Shown piece by piece: positions 14,335 to 17,966 of a stretch of 17,966 nt of DNA. Positions within the stretch are counted from its first letter, which is position 1. Each line of letters begins with the position of its first letter. The notes beneath the pieces are model-generated. The model was not told the origin of the DNA. It saw only the letters and a list, made by a program, of their open reading frames with translations, and made no database searches. Position numbers and translations under genes: made by a program. The stretch is from a bacterium (GTDB lineage: Bacteria > Patescibacteriota > Minisyncoccia > Minisyncoccales > JAGMAB01). The DNA is taken from contig DAOWKS010000009.1 of the NCBI GenBank assembly GCA_030643665.1, forward strand, positions 1 to 17,966, in the 5' to 3' direction.

Positions 14335-15510
14335 ATGTTTGATTTTTTAACTTTAAAACAAGAGGCATTTGGTTTAGACATTTCTAATTTATCTTTAAAG
14401 ATTATAAAACTTAAAAAAAGAGGGAAATTTTTTGATTTAGCTTCATTTGGCGAAGCAGACATTAAACCGGGAATAATTAAACAAGGAGAAATTAAAAAAG
14501 AAAAGGACTTGGTAAAGATTATTAGAGATGCTTATTCTGGAATAAAGGGAGAAAAACTAAAAACAAAATATGTTGTGGCGTCTTTGCCGGAAGAAAAAGC
14601 GTTCTTGCAAGTAATCCAAATGCCAATAATGTCAAAACAGGACTTGCAATCAGCTGTTGTTTATGAGGCAGAAAATTATATTCCCCTGCCGATTGAGAAG
14701 GTTTATTTATCTTTCCAGGTTATTCCCCCGGCGCGCAATCATTTAGACCATCTTGATGTTTTAATTGCCGCCTTACCTAAGCAGACGGTTGATACTTATG
14801 TATCCTGTTTTAAAAAAGCCGGACTTAAGCCCATTGCCTTGGAAGTTGAGTCATTAGCTGTTTCTCGGGCTTTAATAAAAAACGAAACTACTGCTTCTCC
14901 GGTTCTCTTGATTGATTTAGGAGCGAATAGAACTGGTTTTATTGTTTTTGCCGGTCATTCCCTAAAGTTCACTTCTTCTATTCCGGTTTCTTCCCAGAGT
15001 TTTACTAACATTATTTCTAAAACCCTAAGAGTAGATATTGTTAAAGCCGAAAAATTAAAATTAAAATATGGTTTAAAAGAAAAAAAGGTCTTTGACGCCT
15101 TAATCCCGGCCTTAATTGATTTAGTTGAACAAATTCAAAGATATCTTGATTATTATCAAACTCATACCTCAAATGAGCATTTGTCCCGCAAGATGCGGGA
15201 TAAAAAACCAGTTTCTCCGGAAAAAATGAACTACCCCGCCCAAAGGGGCGGGGTATCCCTTCAGGCAAGTTCTTTCGGCGGCGAAATAAAAAAGATTTTT
15301 CTTTGCGGCGGAGGAGCTAAACTAAAAGGTTTTACTGATTTTCTTTCAGACCAGCTGAAAATTACAGTTGATGTTGGTAATCCCTGGATAAATATCTTAC
15401 CACATGATTTTTCTTTACCGAAAAAATCGCTTATCTATGAAAAAGAGGAATCGCTTAGATATACTACGGCTTTAGGTCTGGCCATAAGAGGCATCAAACG
15501 AAATTTTTAA
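14335..15510 (+). CDS. pilM: Pilus alignment protein PilM (actin-like ATPase)
   Basis: PilM is a cytoplasmic actin-fold protein that binds the N-terminus of PilN and links the motor to the alignment complex. Seen: phosphate-1 FGLDISNLSLKIIKL (12-26), VVASLPEEKAFLQVIQMP (80-97), YEAENYIPLPIE (110-121), phosphate-2 LLIDLGANRTGFIVF (191-205) and the nucleotide-binding LCGGGAKLKGF (323-333). At 391 residues it exceeds the usual ~350. The excess sits between RYLDYYQ (269-275) and GGEIKKIF (315-322) and is encoded by DNA carrying two GC-rich palindromes, so it is an in-frame insertion. Confidence 0.95.
   Translation: MFDFLTLKQEAFGLDISNLSLKIIKLKKRGKFFDLASFGEADIKPGIIKQGEIKKEKDLVKIIRDAYSGIKGEKLKTKYVVASLPEEKAFLQVIQMPIMSKQDLQSAVVYEAENYIPLPIEKVYLSFQVIPPARNHLDHLDVLIAALPKQTVDTYVSCFKKAGLKPIALEVESLAVSRALIKNETTASPVLLIDLGANRTGFIVFAGHSLKFTSSIPVSSQSFTNIISKTLRVDIVKAEKLKLKYGLKEKKVFDALIPALIDLVEQIQRYLDYYQTHTSNEHLSRKMRDKKPVSPEKMNYPAQRGGVSLQASSFGGEIKKIFLCGGGAKLKGFTDFLSDQLKITVDVGNPWINILPHDFSLPKKSLIYEKEESLRYTTALGLAIRGIKRNF
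15184..15255. repeat. Two in-frame palindromic elements inside pilM (15184-15200 and 15232-15255)
   Basis: The first is a 7-bp stem TCCCGCA/TGCGGGA with a 3-base loop; the same stem forms the terminator at 3526-3546. The second is a 10-bp stem TACCCCGCCC/GGGCGGGGTA (15232-15241 with 15246-15255). Both lie within about 35 extra codons that keep the frame and encode residues about 277-315. Neither is followed by a T run, so they should not terminate the operon. Confidence 0.75.
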
Positions 15511-15513
15511 TCT

Positions 15514-16044
15514 ATGATTAATTTATTGCCGCCTCAATATAAAGAAGAGTTAAAACAGGAAGAACATTGGAAGATAATTTTAATCTTAGGAATTGTTATT
15601 CTTGCCTTTTTGGTTTGTTTTTGTTTAATTCTTTTTTCAATAAAAATCCATATTTCCGGTGAAATTACCGCCCAAAAAATTTTTATTGAAATGAAAGAAA
15701 AAGAATATAAAATGTCAGAAACAAGCAATTTAGAGAAAGAAGTGCTTTTACTCAATCAATCTTTTTTTGAATTAACTTCTTTTTATAAAGAACAGATTGG
15801 TTTAACAAAAATTTTGGAAAAAATTGCTCAAATACTTCCTTCAAAAAGTTATCTAACTGGTTTTAATTTTAACCTAAGTCGGGTTTCGCTATCTGGTTTT
15901 TCTCCAACCAGAGAAATTTTAGTCACTTTTAAAGAAAATCTTGAAAAACAAGAAATTTTTACAGAAATTTATTTTCCTTCGTCTAATTGGGTTAATCCCG
16001 TAGACATTGATTTTTCAGCGACCTTACTAATTACGAATAAATAA
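15514..16044 (+). CDS. pilN: Pilus alignment protein PilN
   Basis: 176 residues. The cytoplasmic N-terminus MINLLPPQYKEELKQEE carries the INLLP motif that PilM binds. One membrane helix (about 20-45) follows, then a coiled coil (about 50-85) and a small ferredoxin-like domain. It starts 3 bases after pilM and lies directly before pilO, the standard order. It should form PilN-PilO heterodimers in the membrane. Confidence 0.9.
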   Translation: MINLLPPQYKEELKQEEHWKIILILGIVILAFLVCFCLILFSIKIHISGEITAQKIFIEMKEKEYKMSETSNLEKEVLLLNQSFFELTSFYKEQIGLTKILEKIAQILPSKSYLTGFNFNLSRVSLSGFSPTREILVTFKENLEKQEIFTEIYFPSSNWVNPVDIDFSATLLITNK

Positions 16045-16049
16045 TTTGT

Positions 16050-16640
16050 ATGACCCTGAAAAACAAAATTAATTTATCTTTACCCGCCCAAATTTTAGAA
16101 CATAAAACTTGGGTGGGTTTAGTAGCTTTTAGTATTTTAATTATTTGTCTGATTGTTTTTGTAATTGAACCGCTTTTCATTGGAATAAAGAATAACTCGG
16201 AAGATTTAATTTTCCAGAGACAACAATTTACTTCTTTGAAGACAAAAATTAAGAACCTGCAAGAATTCAAGGTTTTTTCTCAAAGCCGGCGAAAAAATCT
16301 GGACAAAATTGATAAATTATTCATAAATTCTGATATGCCGGTGGAATTTATCAGTTTTTTGGAAAGCGTTTCCCAAGACTGTCAAATTCCAATTAAAATT
16401 TCGTCACTTCCATCTAAGAGAGAAAAAGAAGACCCTTGGCCATCGCTTAATTTTCAGCTTTCTTCCTTTGGCGCCCTCCCTGAATTTTTGAGATTCCTGG
16501 AAAAATTAGAAAATAGTCCTTATTTAATCACGATTCAAAATGTGAATATTAGGAAATTTATGGAACAAGGAGCTTTGCCCGGCGATGTTAATATCAATCT
16601 TTCAATAAAAGTTTATGCTAAAGCGAATCAAATTCAATAA
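16050..16640 (+). CDS. pilO: Pilus alignment protein PilO-like
   Basis: 196 residues: a short cytoplasmic N-terminus, one membrane helix (about 21-41), a coiled coil (about 48-90) and a C-terminal ferredoxin-like domain with MPVEFISFLESVSQDCQIPI and LPEFLRFLEKLENSPYLI. Sequence identity in this family is always low. The call rests on this architecture and the pilM-pilN-pilO order. Its 3' end overlaps the next gene by 26 bases. Confidence 0.85.
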   Translation: MTLKNKINLSLPAQILEHKTWVGLVAFSILIICLIVFVIEPLFIGIKNNSEDLIFQRQQFTSLKTKIKNLQEFKVFSQSRRKNLDKIDKLFINSDMPVEFISFLESVSQDCQIPIKISSLPSKREKEDPWPSLNFQLSSFGALPEFLRFLEKLENSPYLITIQNVNIRKFMEQGALPGDVNINLSIKVYAKANQIQ

Positions 16641-16911
16641 GATTAAAAAATTTTTAGGAAAACTGCCGAAAATTTTAACTAAACGCGCTTTTTTATTTTT
16701 TTTATTGTTTTTGTCAGTATTTTTAATTTTAGGAGGTTTTCTTTTTTACAAATATAGTATTTTAATTGACAGGGAAACACCAGAGGTTGTTGAGGTAATA
16801 AAGTTTAACAAAAAACTTTATCAAGAAGTTTTGGAAATTCAGCAAACAAAACAACAACAATTTGAAGAAGCCAATTTAAAAGAATACCCTGCTTTCTTTA
16901 AAATTGACTAA
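16615..16911 (+). CDS. Small single-pass membrane protein ending the pilus operon
   Basis: 98 residues, not recognised as a named family. A very basic N-terminus (MLKRIKFNKIKKFLGK) precedes one membrane helix (about 25-47) and a ~50-residue extracytoplasmic tail, probably helical, with QEVLEIQQTKQQQFEE and ending EYPAFFKID. It occupies the place where pilP follows pilO in Gram-negative bacteria but lacks a lipobox and a PilP domain. It overlaps pilO by 26 bases, which implies translational coupling and a role in the same complex (inference). Confidence 0.78.
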   Translation: MLKRIKFNKIKKFLGKLPKILTKRAFLFFLLFLSVFLILGGFLFYKYSILIDRETPEVVEVIKFNKKLYQEVLEIQQTKQQQFEEANLKEYPAFFKID

Positions 16912-16932
16912 AGAGAGTATTTTAGATATAAT
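16904..16932 (+). promoter_or_regulatory. Promoter of the tRNA-Arg/tRNA-His pair
   Basis: TTGACT (16904-16909), a 17-bp spacer, TATAAT (16927-16932). The -35 overlaps the last codons and stop of the preceding gene. The predicted start near 16939 leaves about 7 bases before tRNA-Arg. No terminator separates it from the pilus operon, so readthrough could add to tRNA expression. Confidence 0.82.
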
Positions 16933-16945
16933 ATTAGGGCTAGAC

Positions 16946-17017
16946 GCCCTCGTAGTTCAACGGATAGAATACGGGTTTTCTAAACCTGAAATGGGAGTTC
17001 GATTCTTCCCGAGGGCA
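16946..17017 (+). tRNA. tRNA-Arg(TCT)
   Basis: 72 nt: acceptor GCCCTCG/CGAGGGC, D-arm GTTC/GAAT, anticodon stem CGGGT/ACCTG around TTTCTAA giving anticodon TCT, T-arm GGGAG-TTCGATT-CTTCC and discriminator A. CCA is not encoded. Confidence 0.94.
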
Positions 17018-17020
17018 TAT

Positions 17021-17095
17021 GGTGGCTATAGTGTAGCGGCAACACTACTCTTTGTGGAAGAGTCATCGCCGGTTCAAATCCGACTAGCCACCCCA
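17021..17095 (+). tRNA. tRNA-His(GTG)
   Basis: Acceptor GTGGCTA/TAGCCAC with the extra 5' G (17021) opposite discriminator C, as in bacterial tRNA-His. Anticodon stem ACTCT/AGAGT around TTGTGGA gives anticodon GTG. CCA is encoded (17093-17095). It lies 3 bases after tRNA-Arg and belongs to the same transcript. The following T-rich stretch (17110-17120) has no clear hairpin. Confidence 0.94.
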
Positions 17096-17109
17096 AAAAT
17101 TTGTTGTAA

Positions 17110-17966
17110 TTATTTTTTTTCTTCTAATTTTGCCCGCAACTCTATTTGTTTTTCTTCTCTTAAAACTTTTAAGGAGATTCCTTCTCCGATTTTGTATTTC
17201 TGTAAAATAAAAGTTAAAGGATTTTTAAAAGTAATTTTTTCTCCCTGACACTCCAGAATTATATCGTATTCTTTCAAACCGGCTTTATCAGCGCTTGACC
17301 CTTTTACTATAGCCGGTTCGCCTAAACTTTCTCTGACAATTAAAGCGCCGTAATCAGATGACAAATGGTTTAACTTGGCTATTTCCTTGTTTAAAATTAT
17401 ATATTTTACTCCTAAAAACGGTCTCTTGATTTTTCCATATTTTTTGACTTCTTCTAAATCGTTTTTGGCATAATCTATTGGAATGGCAAAACCAATATTT
17501 TGCGCTCCCATAACCATTGCCGTATTAACACCGATTGCTTTACCTTCTATATTTATCAAGGGTCCTCCGGAATTTCCCGGATTGATTGCCGCGTCTGTTT
17601 GAATTAACCCTCTTAAACTGGTTGCTTTTAAAGAAAGTCCGTCATAAGCAGTGATTTTGCGGCTTAGTCCGGAAACAATTCCGGCTGACAAAGTGTCTTC
17701 AAATTCTCCCAAAGGGTTTCCCACAGCCACTACTGTTTCTCCTAATTCAATTTCTTTTGAACTGCCTAATTCCAAGCAAGGGAAATTTTTCCCCTGAATT
17801 TTTAAAACCGCTATATCAATTAAAGAATCTCTAACTAAAACCTTAGCTGGATATTTATGTTTTATATCAAGTATTACAGTATAATCTGCTTCAGTATCTC
17901 CGACTACATGATTGCAGGTTAAAACATATCCGTCAGGCGAAACAATAAAGCCGGAGCCCCCGCCAA
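17110..17966 (-). CDS. HtrA/DegP-type serine protease with one PDZ domain, 5' partial
   Basis: The frame is open to the window edge on the - strand, so 284 residues are visible and the start, with any membrane anchor, lies outside; a TTG at 17773-17775 is internal. The trypsin-like catalytic triad is complete: His in TCNHVVG (codon 17908-17910), Asp in LIDIAVLK (17815-17817) and Ser in NPGNSGGP (17569-17571). A C-terminal PDZ domain follows (from RPFLGVKY to the end, with SSADKAGLKEYDIIL). HtrA proteases degrade or refold damaged proteins outside the cytoplasm and could act on exported proteins such as pilins. A single PDZ resembles DegS or the membrane-anchored Gram-positive HtrA. It is convergent with the tRNA genes. 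Confidence 0.93.
   Translation of the reverse strand, partial: GGGSGFIVSPDGYVLTCNHVVGDTEADYTVILDIKHKYPAKVLVRDSLIDIAVLKIQGKNFPCLELGSSKEIELGETVVAVGNPLGEFEDTLSAGIVSGLSRKITAYDGLSLKATSLRGLIQTDAAINPGNSGGPLINIEGKAIGVNTAMVMGAQNIGFAIPIDYAKNDLEEVKKYGKIKRPFLGVKYIILNKEIAKLNHLSSDYGALIVRESLGEPAIVKGSSADKAGLKEYDIILECQGEKITFKNPLTFILQKYKIGEGISLKVLREEKQIELRAKLEEKK

Noticed and set aside
15232..15255. Hairpin inside pilM as a premature terminator
   Set aside because: No T run follows and the reading frame continues through conserved PilM sequence.
16904..17248. A 114-codon open frame across the tRNA pair
   Set aside because: It runs through two complete tRNA genes and the antisense of the protease; its codons carry no protein signal.
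17773..17775. TTG as the start of the HtrA gene
   Set aside because: The catalytic His and Asp are encoded upstream of it in the same frame, up to the window edge.

Overview
The window is AT-rich, densely packed bacterial DNA. TGA is used as an ordinary stop codon (RNase Y, the histidine kinase and one prepilin gene end with it), so there is no sign of UGA recoding. Small intergenic gaps, a compact type IV pilus operon with no secretin gene in view, RNase Y, a very cysteine-rich exported-type protein and small orphan families are what I would expect from a Candidate Phyla Radiation (Patescibacteria, Parcubacteria-like) genome. That placement is inference from gene content and style, not from a marker gene.

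Layout. (1) 1-3512, + strand: the 3' part of a very long modular cysteine-rich protein whose start lies outside the window, followed by a good intrinsic terminator. (2) 3553-5162, +: a consensus promoter and rny (RNase Y), ending at a strong hairpin at 5186-5216. (3) 5222-6593, all on the - strand: tRNA-Gly(TCC), an HTH/LAGLIDADG-like protein with its own consensus promoter, an uncharacterised 125-residue protein, a remnant of an Xre-type regulator, and tRNA-Pro(TGG). This is a small tRNA-bounded cassette sitting between two + strand units. (4) 6634-16911, +: one long probable operon made of a membrane histidine kinase, a receiver-only response regulator, pilB, pilC, four prepilin-like genes, pilM, pilN, pilO and a small membrane protein. 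(5) 16904-17095, +: a promoter that starts inside the last pilus gene and drives tRNA-Arg(TCT) and tRNA-His(GTG). (6) 17110-17966, -: the 3' part of an HtrA-type serine protease with one PDZ domain, convergent with the tRNAs.

How the parts work together. PilB, PilC, PilM, PilN and PilO form the cytoplasmic and inner-membrane motor and alignment platform of a type IV pilus; the four prepilin-like proteins are its minor or tip components. The kinase and receiver upstream of pilB are placed to sense a signal and control pilus expression or motor activity. The prepilin peptidase, PilT and the major pilin are not in the window.

The most unusual signals are non-genic. GC-rich palindromic elements are inserted in frame inside pilB and pilM, and one of them shares its stem with an intergenic terminator. 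A helically spaced, inverted array of CGCTGA/TCAGCG half-sites lies between the kinase and the receiver gene. A fragment of an Xre regulator lies next to the 3' end of tRNA-Pro.
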